Shown: positions 16,410 through 24,331 of the stretch, one piece after another | Layout of the letters: each line of letters opens with the position of its first letter | How positions within the stretch are numbered: the stretch's first letter is position 1 | Origin: Saprospiraceae bacterium | GTDB taxonomy: Bacteria; Bacteroidota; Bacteroidia; Chitinophagales; Saprospiraceae | Length of the DNA stretch: 44,336 nucleotides | Reading direction: 5' to 3' | Assembly (NCBI GenBank): GCA_029212405.1 | Contig: JARGNR010000020.1 | Coordinates: 41,694 to 86,029 of the forward strand | The notes under the pieces: model-generated | What the model saw: the letters and a program-made list of their open reading frames with translations, nothing else | Databases searched by the model: none | What the model was told of the DNA's origin: nothing | Made by a program: the position numbers and the translations under genes

Positions 16410-17683
16410 CTATGTCTATTCATTCAAAAAATTTCATACAAAAAATAGGGAAAGCAATTCTTGCTATCGGCCCTGGGATATTTGCTATTGGTTATACAGT
16501 TGGTACAGGGAGTGTAACATCAATGCTCGTAGCAGGGAGTACATATGGGATGCAATTGTTGTGGGTCTTATTATTAAGCTGTTACTTTTCAGGGGTTCTA
16601 ATATATGTTTATGGCAATTATTCTCTGATTACTGGAGAAACAGCTTTATTCTCATTTAGAAAAAGACTAAAATATGGTAGAGCAATTGGTATTCTTATAA
16701 TTATTGGAATATTACTCGGACAATGGAATTCTTTGATTGGAATAGTGGGCATTTCTTCAAATATACTTTTCGAACTATTAAAAATATATTGGCCAGGAAT
16801 TGCTGATTTTCAATACCAATCTGTGTTGATTATTGCCTTAGTTATTGTCTCATCATTTTATTTATTATTAATTCAGGGATCATACACCTTTTTTGAAAAA
16901 ATACTTATTGTATTTGTATCGATTATGGGCTTGTCTTTTTTATTGAGTTTATTTTTAGTGTACCCTCTTCCTATTGATGTGATCAAAGGGGTAATCCCAA
17001 AAATACCTCAGGTGGAAGGTGGTAGTATGATGGTTGCTGCATTTGTAGGAACGACTATGGCGGCTGCTACTTTTCTTTCCAGACCACTTTTCATAAAGGG
17101 GAAAGGATGGACCAAGTCTGATTTGACGACTCAAAAAAAAGATGCTATAAGTGCTGCGGTATTGATTTTTGTCATCAGCGGTGCGATCATGGCAGTGGCA
17201 TGTGGAGCTTTGTACTATGATGGTTCTCCTATTCAACAAGTGAGTGATATGCCAGATGCACTGGTTCCCATAGCAGGAAAATTTGCTATTACACTATTTT
17301 TCTTTGGAACTTTGAGTGCGGGATTATCTTCCATATTCCCAATTCTACTTATTGTCCCATTATTGATAGCAGATTACAAGTCTGGAGAGTTGGATACAAC
17401 TTCGAGACAATTTAGATATATCACTGCTGTTGCCTCAGTATTGGCGTTGATCATTCCTATTTTTGGAGCCAATCCTATTGATGGTCAAATTTTGTCTCAA
17501 GTATTTAACGTTTTTGTACTACCTCTGGTAATTATTGGTATACTGATCATATTAAATTTGAAATCATTTCGCTCTATGCATAAAACAGCATTGTGGATAA
17601 ACATTAGCTTAGTTGCCGCTTTAGTTTTTTCTTTGGTTATTTCATATAATGGGATAGTTGCAATTGGGCTTTATTTTAATTAA
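16406..17683 (+). CDS. Nramp-fold transporter with altered metal site
   Basis: Membrane protein of 425 aa with about 11 segments and clear Nramp resemblance: GPGIFAIGYTVGTGSVTSM aligns with the first segment of Nramp metal transporters. The metal-binding DPGN of that segment is replaced by GTGS (residues 33-36). The MPHN of segment 6 is replaced by AAAT (219-222), inside GTTMAAATFLSRP. Every canonical side-chain ligand is therefore missing, so ordinary Mn/Fe transport is unlikely. The gene overlaps kdgK by four bases and is followed after 11 bases by the KDPG aldolase gene, so it is embedded in the uronate pathway. It may carry a sugar acid, another ion, or a metal through a new site; the substrate is unknown. 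Confidence 0.8.
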   Translation: MTMSIHSKNFIQKIGKAILAIGPGIFAIGYTVGTGSVTSMLVAGSTYGMQLLWVLLLSCYFSGVLIYVYGNYSLITGETALFSFRKRLKYGRAIGILIIIGILLGQWNSLIGIVGISSNILFELLKIYWPGIADFQYQSVLIIALVIVSSFYLLLIQGSYTFFEKILIVFVSIMGLSFLLSLFLVYPLPIDVIKGVIPKIPQVEGGSMMVAAFVGTTMAAATFLSRPLFIKGKGWTKSDLTTQKKDAISAAVLIFVISGAIMAVACGALYYDGSPIQQVSDMPDALVPIAGKFAITLFFFGTLSAGLSSIFPILLIVPLLIADYKSGELDTTSRQFRYITAVASVLALIIPIFGANPIDGQILSQVFNVFVLPLVIIGILIILNLKSFRSMHKTALWINISLVAALVFSLVISYNGIVAIGLYFN

Positions 17684-17694
17684 AAAAAAATTAC

Positions 17695-18369
17695 ATGGCA
17701 AGATTTACACGTATAGAAGTCGCACAAAAAATGAAGAAACAAGGATTAGTTCCTTTGTTCTATCATAATGATGTTGAATTAAGTAAAAATACTTTAAAGG
17801 CATGCTATGACGGAGGCGCAAGATTACTTGAGTTTACAAGTAGGGGAGATTTTGCACATACAATCTTCGAGCAACTTTCAAAATATTGCGAAGAAGAACT
17901 TCCGGGTATGATTTTAGGAGTTGGCTCAGTAACAGATGCTGCTTCAGCTTCATTATATATGGCATTAGGAGCGAATTTTATTGTGACCCCTGTTTTAAGA
18001 GAAGATATTGCCGTAGTCTGTAATAGAAGAAAAGTACTATGGTCACCAGGCTGTGGCTCATTAACTGAAATTTGCAGAGCAGAAGAACTAGGGTGTGAAA
18101 TTGTAAAATTGTTTCCAGGTGGAATCTATGGTCCTAGTTTTGTGAAAGCAATAAAAGGACCTCAGCCATGGACAAGTGTAATGCCTACCGGTGGAGTTTC
18201 TCCAACGGAAGAAAATTTAAAAGCTTGGTTTGATGCAGGAGTAACTTGCGTTGGAATGGGATCAAAATTGATATCAACAGAAGCACTTGAGGCAAAGGAC
18301 TTCAGATCTATCACTGAAAAATGTAAGCTAGCTCTCAGTATAATACATGAATTAAAAAATGGGTTGTAA
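17695..18369 (+). CDS. kdgA: KDPG aldolase
   Basis: Class I aldolase splitting 2-keto-3-deoxy-6-phosphogluconate into pyruvate and glyceraldehyde-3-phosphate, the last step of this alginate pathway. The Schiff-base lysine is Lys138 in CEIVKLFPGG. The catalytic glutamate and phosphate-site arginine are Glu46 and Arg50 in LLEFTSR. The C-terminal GVTCVGMGSKL segment completes the phosphate site. The length (224 aa) is normal for the EDA family. It closes the operon; the next gene runs toward it on the other strand with only 23 bases between the two stops, and I see no hairpin terminator in that gap. Confidence 0.93.
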   Translation: MARFTRIEVAQKMKKQGLVPLFYHNDVELSKNTLKACYDGGARLLEFTSRGDFAHTIFEQLSKYCEEELPGMILGVGSVTDAASASLYMALGANFIVTPVLREDIAVVCNRRKVLWSPGCGSLTEICRAEELGCEIVKLFPGGIYGPSFVKAIKGPQPWTSVMPTGGVSPTEENLKAWFDAGVTCVGMGSKLISTEALEAKDFRSITEKCKLALSIIHELKNGL

Positions 18370-18392
18370 ATCGTATGGATCCAACGCTTTCT

Positions 18393-19871
18393 TTACTTCT
18401 GAAATTCAAAACAACCTAGGTCTGGCATATTGTCCCGAGCATTATCCAAAATATCATCGGTGACCAGTCCATTAAAAAATCCTTTATCTATAGCAATAGA
18501 CATCGTGTCTAGACTGAATACATTATTGTCAATATCCAAAAAGAGGGTATCCATGAAAGTGAGATTAATACAATCTTCACAATTGTCAAAAAAATTAGGG
18601 AATAGCTCTGGATCTAGGATTTCATCTACAGTGACTGCACAGTTTTTTAAATCGAAATTAAATAAATCAGGTTCTGTCCCATCTGTCCAGTCAATTGGGA
18701 ATATTTCATCTTTTTCGTTTCCTGCAAAAATACAATTGGAAAATGAAGCATTGAGTTGATTTACAAAAACAACCTCTTGGCAAAGTGGTGGATCTGTGCA
18801 CCTAAAATTATCAAAACGTACCGCCGAACTCTGGTTGCCATAACTGGCAAAAGTGCAATGATTAAAGTTATAATTTCCACCGTAGGTCAATAATGCACAA
18901 TTCTGTCCATTGTTATATATAAGTGTATTGGTAGCATCAATGTCTGCTCGTATTCCAATGAGCCCTGCAGATGAAGTATTGAAGATAGAACACGATTCAA
19001 GGCTCAATTGGGCGGCACTATCTATTCGCATACCAACCACCGAATTTTTAATGTTGACATGCTCAAATCGATTTCCGATACTTCCAGAAATAAATCGGAT
19101 TCCTACCCATTGTCCTGCCAAATCATCAAAAGATTGCTCGAGTCGATCTCCTTGGAAAGTAATGGGTTCATCTGCGGTGCCATTGGCAGTAATTTTGCCG
19201 TTTTCCAATACAATTAAAAAGCCATCGTTGTACAGTAGGCTATCATCTCGAACTAATCCTCCATGTACATACACATCCGTACCTGCGGGTAGGATCAATT
19301 CACAACTGTCAATAAATAAGACTCCATAGATGACATAGGGTTTTGGGTCGTCCCATGTTTCAGTTCCCAAGTCACAGGATAAGAGACTTAGTACCCCCTT
19401 TCTGTTGCTACCAGGAACATAATTTGCATTTTGGCCCCATGCTTCTAAGAGGATGTCCTTTTCTGAACCATTAGAAGATACAGTAACATATTCTTCAATG
19501 ACAAAAGGACTGATACTTACTGGCTGATCGGGATCAACTGTAACATCCATAAAAACATAAATACTATCATTTCCTTTTATAAACACACCTTTCACTTCAG
19601 TGCCAGCAATGCCATCCACATTCATACGAAACTTTGAATTTTGGCCATTTTGCAATGCAACATCAATAAGAATATCTTCATTCTCGTTATTAAATATTTT
19701 GAATGAACGTGTGGCCGATCCAATTGTGGTGAAAACGGTATCAAAGGTGAGTGTATCTAATGAGGCGGTAATGGATGGATTTGTACCTTCAAATGTATTA
19801 TCCTTTTGGCATGCATTAAATACAATGACAATAAGTACAGAAAGCAAAAATAATATATTCTGATTCGACAT
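18393..19871 (-). CDS. Lipoprotein with predicted beta-helix repeats, function unknown
   Basis: Protein of 492 aa with a lipobox FNAC (Cys21) followed by QKDN. Residues about 35-150 look like a beta-sandwich region (SATRSFKIFNNENEDILIDV). From about 190 to 420 short strands with turns recur (FEHVNIKNSVVGMRID, LSLESCSIFNTSSAG, YNFNHCTFASYG), the pattern of a right-handed parallel beta-helix. The end DNMPDLGCFEFQK resembles the closing segment of Bacteroidota choice-of-anchor or right-handed helix lipoproteins. It lacks recognisable lyase active-site motifs. It is convergent to the alginate operon, so a shared role is not supported by orientation. Confidence 0.7.
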   Translation of the reverse strand: MSNQNILFLLSVLIVIVFNACQKDNTFEGTNPSITASLDTLTFDTVFTTIGSATRSFKIFNNENEDILIDVALQNGQNSKFRMNVDGIAGTEVKGVFIKGNDSIYVFMDVTVDPDQPVSISPFVIEEYVTVSSNGSEKDILLEAWGQNANYVPGSNRKGVLSLLSCDLGTETWDDPKPYVIYGVLFIDSCELILPAGTDVYVHGGLVRDDSLLYNDGFLIVLENGKITANGTADEPITFQGDRLEQSFDDLAGQWVGIRFISGSIGNRFEHVNIKNSVVGMRIDSAAQLSLESCSIFNTSSAGLIGIRADIDATNTLIYNNGQNCALLTYGGNYNFNHCTFASYGNQSSAVRFDNFRCTDPPLCQEVVFVNQLNASFSNCIFAGNEKDEIFPIDWTDGTEPDLFNFDLKNCAVTVDEILDPELFPNFFDNCEDCINLTFMDTLFLDIDNNVFSLDTMSIAIDKGFFNGLVTDDILDNARDNMPDLGCFEFQK

Positions 19872-20079
19872 TAGGTGATGTTAGTACAGATTTAAAAACG
19901 TGCAAAATTAATGGAAAAGTACAAAGACAACGTCTATTTTGAAGTATTATCAATAAAGTTCTTTGTGGTGTTCAAGTGGACGACTCATGATAAGTGGTTT
20001 GTGTGGTAAAAGTGAGTTTAATAAGTGACCGCAAAAACAAGAGGATTGTCGCTCTCAATGAATAGAAATAAATATAACT
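19872..20079. other. Intergenic gap, no gene seen
   Basis: This 208-base stretch lies between the GHMP kinase stop and the start of the beta-helix lipoprotein, both on the minus strand. It probably carries the lipoprotein promoter. I see no open frame of note and no strong hairpin with a T-run. Confidence 0.4.
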
Positions 20080-20994
20080 TTAGATCATTTCATCGTAGGA
20101 TAGTACAGTAGAATATCCTTTGCCATCAAAGTAGGCCTTGGTCTCTTCTTTTGATTTATTGGATGTGGCAAGCACAAAATCACCACCCCAAGCACCTAAT
20201 GATTTAACTGATCCCCAGAAATCTGAAAAATGCTGGTCTTTCACTTTTTCGAAGCCCGTATGATGAGCAATTACATCTTCGTGTTTGTCCATTAAGCCAG
20301 AGAATGTTTTCAAATCTTTTGCTTCAGACATTTGATCGGTAATTCCAGAAATAGTTTTTACTAGAGTTTTTCGATCTTTTACAGCTTTTAAATAAGTTTT
20401 GATACCTAGAGATGAATCCTGTTTCTGATTAAGATGGACAAAATATAGTTTTTTACTAAAGGAAGGCTTGTATTCAATCGGGGTATAACTGATTTCATCA
20501 TCATTGGCAAAATAGATGATGGGCTGTCCAGCATCTGCACAAGCTACATCACACCCAGACCCATTGTCAACTTTAAAATACAACATTAATGGATTGATGT
20601 CGGCCCAAGAACTGATCAGTGAAAATAGAGTAGCACTTGATCCTAAACCCCAATTTAATGGAAATTCCAATTGCGTTTCCACTTTAAATCCATTCCATTT
20701 GGAAAGAAATTCAGAATTGAGTCGAACTGCGTTTTTAAGTATTTTTTTTAATTTATCACTAACGTCTTGATCGGTGGTGTTAATGGCTGAAAAATCATAC
20801 AATGAAATATGACTTTTAAACCAAGTTGCTCCTTCTTTGTCTTTACATTCCCATATTAAATCAGAGCCACGGGAATTTTTCACAATCATTTTTTGACCAA
20901 ACAATGTTGGTAAGGCAAATGCTCGCGCTCCATCTAAGACTGCATATTCACCCGAGATTAATAATTTTCCGTGAGCGTAAAATTCCTTTTTGAT
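20080..20994 (-). CDS. GYDIA-type GHMP kinase with non-standard start codon
   Basis: GHMP-superfamily kinase related to mevalonate-pathway kinases of Bacteroidota. The ATP-loop motif is PLNWGLGSSA, and GCDVACADAG corresponds to the segment that names the family. The first ATG in frame (20904) gives 274 aa but removes the conserved N-terminus. Upstream the same frame encodes KKEFYAHGKLLISGEYAV followed by LDGARAFALPTLFGQKM, the expected beginning of the family. An in-frame TAA stands five codons before this, with no ATG, GTG or TTG between. The best-placed start is ATC at 20994-20992, giving 304 aa. Either a rare ATC start is used, or a start-codon mutation or sequence error occurred. It shares no operon with the neighbours. 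Confidence 0.75.
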   Translation of the reverse strand: MKKEFYAHGKLLISGEYAVLDGARAFALPTLFGQKMIVKNSRGSDLIWECKDKEGATWFKSHISLYDFSAINTTDQDVSDKLKKILKNAVRLNSEFLSKWNGFKVETQLEFPLNWGLGSSATLFSLISSWADINPLMLYFKVDNGSGCDVACADAGQPIIYFANDDEISYTPIEYKPSFSKKLYFVHLNQKQDSSLGIKTYLKAVKDRKTLVKTISGITDQMSEAKDLKTFSGLMDKHEDVIAHHTGFEKVKDQHFSDFWGSVKSLGAWGGDFVLATSNKSKEETKAYFDGKGYSTVLSYDEMI

Positions 20995-21613
20995 ATGTTG
21001 CTGGTTTTAGCTTGTTCGTTTTACTTACTTGCGAAAGTAAAAACAATAAAAGACATATAATACTTTTTATTATATAAATAAAGTTAATATGTTGATTTTC
21101 TTAGTAGAAGATGATTTTTTGCATTGAAGCCGTCAAAATTATGTGCATTGATTATAGCCAGCACACTCCATATTAGGCTGTCAATGACTACTCAGAAGAA
21201 ATGAATTAGTGTGCTGAATAAACGTATGATAGTTTACTCAAATTGATATCTTCCCATAAGGAAGTAGCATCATACTACAAAAATGAGTATATTTATAATG
21301 GTGTTTTGATTTATCCCAATTTAATTAATTATATTTTGCTTGAAGAGCAATAGTAGAATTAAAATTCTGAATTTTACTTGATAAATAATATATAAATTGC
21401 ATAATATGGAATTAAACAGTATATTGCGCACGTCAAAACGAAAAATAATTATGATTTAGGTGTAAGATCACTTAAGTAAAGTATTTTTTCATTAACAGTA
21501 TGATATTAATTTTAACATTGGTAGACAATGTAACTCTATTGTATTGGGTTTTGGATTTCATAGATAATCAAAACGATACCATATTTTAGTTAAACCAACA
21601 AAACTTTTAAACC
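20995..21613. other. AT-rich gap between divergent genes
   Basis: About 620 bases without a supported gene, between the minus-strand GHMP kinase and the plus-strand small secreted protein. It contains two inverted repeats: TTTTACTT/AAGTAAAA at 21019-21042 (8-base spacer), close to where the kinase promoter should be, and CAGCACACT/AGTGTGCTG at 21159-21216 (40-base spacer). Frames on both strands are short and full of stops. The length is unusual for this compact window, so a small RNA or the remains of a lost gene are possible. Confidence 0.4.
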
Positions 21614-21874
21614 ATGAAGAAAAAGATCTTACTTATTTATTTACTTTTAGGTATGACTTCAATTGCATTTTCTAGAATTGATTGTGAAATTGAGGGAAAA
21701 GGAGACGTGGCTTCGATTGAAGTTAGTTTCGACGATGAAGATTGCAAAACCAAAGATTTTGAATATACACACACATATCATGATGGTACGGTAGTGACGG
21801 GTATAAGTACTGAAGATGACGCTCCATTTGGAGAAGTGGATTTCGGGGCTTTCGACTGTTGCGAGCACGCATAA
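21614..21874 (+). CDS. Small secreted acidic protein, unknown
   Basis: Protein of 86 aa with a clear signal peptide (MKKKILLIYLLLGMTSIAFS, cleavage after about residue 20). The mature part is about 66 residues, strongly acidic, with four cysteines (Cys24, Cys44, and the adjacent pair Cys82-Cys83). Two disulfide bonds in the periplasm or outside the cell are plausible. I recognise no family. A lipoprotein gene follows after 26 bases in the same direction and shares the downstream terminator, so the two form a small operon. The codon pattern and signal peptide make a real gene likely despite its size. Confidence 0.65.
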   Translation: MKKKILLIYLLLGMTSIAFSRIDCEIEGKGDVASIEVSFDDEDCKTKDFEYTHTYHDGTVVTGISTEDDAPFGEVDFGAFDCCEHA

Positions 21875-21900
21875 ACCTATAACCTTCAAAATTAATAAGC

Positions 21901-22527
21901 ATGAAAAATCTAAAAATATTACTACTATTATCAATCACATTCACCCTTTCTAATTGTACCAATGAATTATCTCAAACGAATGGTCTGACGCAAGCTCAAG
22001 TGGCATTCATGAAAGGTGAACATACAGGGAATACGCACGTTTCCTATATTTTGGAAGGAAAAAAGCACCATCCATTTTTATTTAGAGATCAACTGGAAGT
22101 GGTCAAAGATAAGACTGTATCCATTGAGAAAAAATCTGAATTAGTTTATCAAACGATTAAAAATCATGTTGAAGTTAATGGAATAACTGAAGCGGATAAA
22201 TTAGATGTGCAAAAATTAATCTTATTCCTGTATGGGGATTATGCGATTATAAATAGGACGATTTCAAAGATAGAAGATAAACAAAACGAATATTTTTTAA
22301 ATACCTTAATTGCCTACCAAGCTATTGATTTTAAATACTTAGCTACAGTATCAAAGCACTTAAAGGCACAGGAATCTTATGTGCTTACAAATTCAAAAGA
22401 ATATAAAGTCAAATATGAAGGTATTATTGCTGAACGTGGGTTAACACAAGAATCAGGTTATGGAGCACATTGTTACAATATTGTGGAAAGTTGTACAAAA
22501 GCCATTGCTCTCTTACAAGATTCATAA
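21901..22527 (+). CDS. Lipoprotein of unknown function
   Basis: Lipoprotein of 208 aa with lipobox LSNC (Cys19) and then a mostly helical, lysine- and glutamate-rich body. Two cysteines near the C-terminus (in YGAHCYNIVESCTKA) could form a disulfide bond. I recognise no catalytic motif or family. It follows the small secreted protein closely and is ended by a strong terminator, so the pair is one transcription unit. A role together with the acidic cysteine protein is a reasonable guess, but nothing in the sequence specifies it. Confidence 0.7.
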   Translation: MKNLKILLLLSITFTLSNCTNELSQTNGLTQAQVAFMKGEHTGNTHVSYILEGKKHHPFLFRDQLEVVKDKTVSIEKKSELVYQTIKNHVEVNGITEADKLDVQKLILFLYGDYAIINRTISKIEDKQNEYFLNTLIAYQAIDFKYLATVSKHLKAQESYVLTNSKEYKVKYEGIIAERGLTQESGYGAHCYNIVESCTKAIALLQDS

Positions 22528-22548
22528 TAAAACTCAAAAAACCATGTC

Positions 22549-22585
22549 AGTGGAATCTATCTGTTGATGGATTCCACTTTTTTAT
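22549..22585 (+). terminator. Rho-independent terminator
   Basis: Perfect 9-bp stem AGTGGAATC (22549-22557) / GATTCCACT (22570-22578) with a 12-base loop, followed by a T-rich run. It ends the two-gene unit of small exported proteins. Confidence 0.9.
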
Positions 22586-22640
22586 TTGTATGATTATCAA
22601 AGTAGAATTGATCAAATCTTAAAGTATTGTCATTTTGATA

Positions 22641-22666
22641 TTTTCTAGTCAAATCAAACTAGAAAA
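22641..22666. promoter_or_regulatory. Inverted repeat upstream of hemC
   Basis: TTTTCTAGT (22641-22649) and ACTAGAAAA (22658-22666) form a perfect 9-bp inverted repeat with an 8-base spacer, ending 38 bases before the hemC ATG. Its half-sites resemble the palindromes upstream of panD. It could be an operator or a hairpin. Confidence 0.45.
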
Positions 22667-22692
22667 ATGATGTTCGCTTTCAAAAGGGCGAT

Positions 22693-22700
22693 TATATTTG
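22693..22700 (+). promoter_or_regulatory. Putative -7 element of hemC
   Basis: TATATTTG matches the Bacteroidota -7 consensus TAnnTTTG exactly and ends four bases before the hemC ATG. Transcription would then begin at or next to the start codon, giving a leaderless message. The -33 region has only TTC at the expected distance. Confidence 0.5.
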
Positions 22701-22704
22701 CACG

Positions 22705-23619
22705 ATGGAGCAAAAGACGATTATAATCGGAAGTAGAGGCAGTGATCTTGCCTTGTGGCAAGCGCATTATTTGCAAGATCAATTGAAAGCAAATGGACAC
22801 GCGAGCGAAATAAAAATAATTAAAACAAAAGGCGATAAAATTCAGCATTTAAGTTTTGATAAAATTGAAGGTAAAGGTTTCTTTACCAAAGAGATTGAAG
22901 ATCAATTGTTGGATGGTAGTATAGATGTCGCAGTGCATTCGATGAAGGATTTACCTACTAGTAGTCCTGAAGGACTGAGAATTGCAGCTACTTCTTATCG
23001 AGAAGATCCATCGGATACTTTATTAATAAGATCTGGATTTTACGACCCTACCCAAAATTTACGATTAAAGGAAGGTACTATTGTAGGAACGTCTTCCGCA
23101 AGGAGGAAAGCTCAATTGATGGATCTCAATTCAACTATTCAAACTGAAGATATACGTGGAAATGTACCTACAAGAATTGAGAAATTGAGAGAGGGGCAAT
23201 TTGGAGCTATAGTTTTGGCAACAGCAGGACTCAATAGATTACAATTAGATGTATCAGATTTGGAAGTTGTACGATTGCATCCTCGAGAATTTGTTCCAGC
23301 TCCTGCTCAGGGTGTGTTGGCGTATCAGACAAGAAATGAGGATATGGAGATGCGAAAAGTTATAAATAAAATCGGAAATCGAGATGTAGCCTTTTGCACC
23401 AATGTAGAACGGAGAGTATTGCAAATGATGGATGGAGGGTGTCATCTACCTTTAGGAGTGTATTGTGAGCAAGATCAAATGGGAAATTATCACACCTGGT
23501 CCGCGATGTCCGCTGGCTTGGATCAGCCCATGAAAAGATGCAAAATTTCTCAAAGCACCTATGCAGGTTTAGCCGAAGAAATTTATAATAATTTACAAGA
23601 ACAATTTAAACAGAAATAG
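22705..23619 (+). CDS. hemC: Hydroxymethylbilane synthase (porphobilinogen deaminase)
   Basis: Cytoplasmic enzyme that polymerises four porphobilinogen units into hydroxymethylbilane for haem synthesis. The 304-aa protein begins IIIGSRGSDLALWQA, the family N-terminus. It contains VHSMKDLPT, and SSARRKAQL and DIRGNVPTR in the substrate region. The dipyrromethane cofactor cysteine is Cys246 in GGCHLPLG. The start is well fixed by family alignment, which makes the closeness of the -7 element notable. The DnaQ-fold gene follows after 12 bases and is probably co-transcribed. Confidence 0.95.
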   Translation: MEQKTIIIGSRGSDLALWQAHYLQDQLKANGHASEIKIIKTKGDKIQHLSFDKIEGKGFFTKEIEDQLLDGSIDVAVHSMKDLPTSSPEGLRIAATSYREDPSDTLLIRSGFYDPTQNLRLKEGTIVGTSSARRKAQLMDLNSTIQTEDIRGNVPTRIEKLREGQFGAIVLATAGLNRLQLDVSDLEVVRLHPREFVPAPAQGVLAYQTRNEDMEMRKVINKIGNRDVAFCTNVERRVLQMMDGGCHLPLGVYCEQDQMGNYHTWSAMSAGLDQPMKRCKISQSTYAGLAEEIYNNLQEQFKQK

Positions 23620-23631
23620 GAAAATCACACT

Positions 23632-24234
23632 ATGAAGTATTTAATATTTGATGCGAGCCCAATAGGCAAACCCAAAGATTATAAAGCACCTTTTACGGAT
23701 ACATTCAGTTGGCCAAGATTGATTCATCTTTCATGGATAACTTTAAATGATGAACTGAAACCTATATCTGACTATGATTGTGTTGTGAAACCAGAAGGAT
23801 TTGCAATTGATCACCATATTGAAAAATATGCAAAATTGGATGAAGATGAGATTAAGACTAAGGGAGAGAAATTAGAAGATATATTCAATCAATTTACAAA
23901 AAGTGTGGAGGAAGCCGATTATTTAATCGCGCATAACATGAACATGAATGAAAATGTAGTTGCAGCAGAATATATGCGAAAAGGAATGCATCCTCCTTTG
24001 TTTACCAAAGAACGAATCTGTCTCATGCAAGAAGCAACATGGTATTGTAAATTACCTAGTAAAGGAGGTGGATACAAATGGCCTTCTCTACAAGAATTGT
24101 ATACAGTTTTATTCAATCAAAGATATACACCATCCAATAATGCGAGAGCTGATGTGATCGCTGCAGCTAGAAGTTTTATTATGTTGATGAAAAGAGGAGA
24201 GTTGGAAGATTGTTTTGATGACGATTTGGACTAA
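23632..24234 (+). CDS. DnaQ-fold protein, probable inactive 3'-5' exonuclease
   Basis: Protein of 200 aa with the RNase H-like fold of DEDDh exonucleases, resembling a Bacteroidota family that usually starts LIFDTETTGLPKDYKAP. Here the start reads LIFDASPIGKPKDYKAP, so the second acidic residue is lost (Glu to Ser9). Exo II reads AHNMNMN, with Asp replaced by Asn106. The catalytic histidine of exo III is Asn169 (NNARAD). Only Asp7 and Asp174 of the DEDDh set remain. The surrounding fold, including the family segment SWPRLIHLSW, is well preserved, which argues for selection as a binding protein rather than random decay. It sits 12 bases after hemC. Confidence 0.8.
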   Translation: MKYLIFDASPIGKPKDYKAPFTDTFSWPRLIHLSWITLNDELKPISDYDCVVKPEGFAIDHHIEKYAKLDEDEIKTKGEKLEDIFNQFTKSVEEADYLIAHNMNMNENVVAAEYMRKGMHPPLFTKERICLMQEATWYCKLPSKGGGYKWPSLQELYTVLFNQRYTPSNNARADVIAAARSFIMLMKRGELEDCFDDDLD

Positions 24235-24331
24235 GTAAAAATAATTCGAGTGATGTCGTAGATTCGATGAAAATTCATTTTACCAGTGGGTATAAAATAG
24301 GCAAATTTCTAGGGGAATAGGCATGAATAAC

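Noticed and set aside
18393-19871. Beta-helix lipoprotein beside the alginate genes as a fourth lyase
   Set aside because: It has helix-like repeats but none of the PL6 Lys/Arg motifs or other lyase signatures, and it runs in the opposite direction to the alginate operon.
21159-21216. 9-bp inverted repeat CAGCACACT/AGTGTGCTG as ends of a mobile element
   Set aside because: Only 40 bases lie between the arms, there is no transposase remnant and no flanking direct repeat; chance or a weak hairpin is as likely.
20995-21613. tRNA or other known structured RNA in the long gap
   Set aside because: No cloverleaf, TTCGA-type loop or CCA end could be found on either strand by eye.
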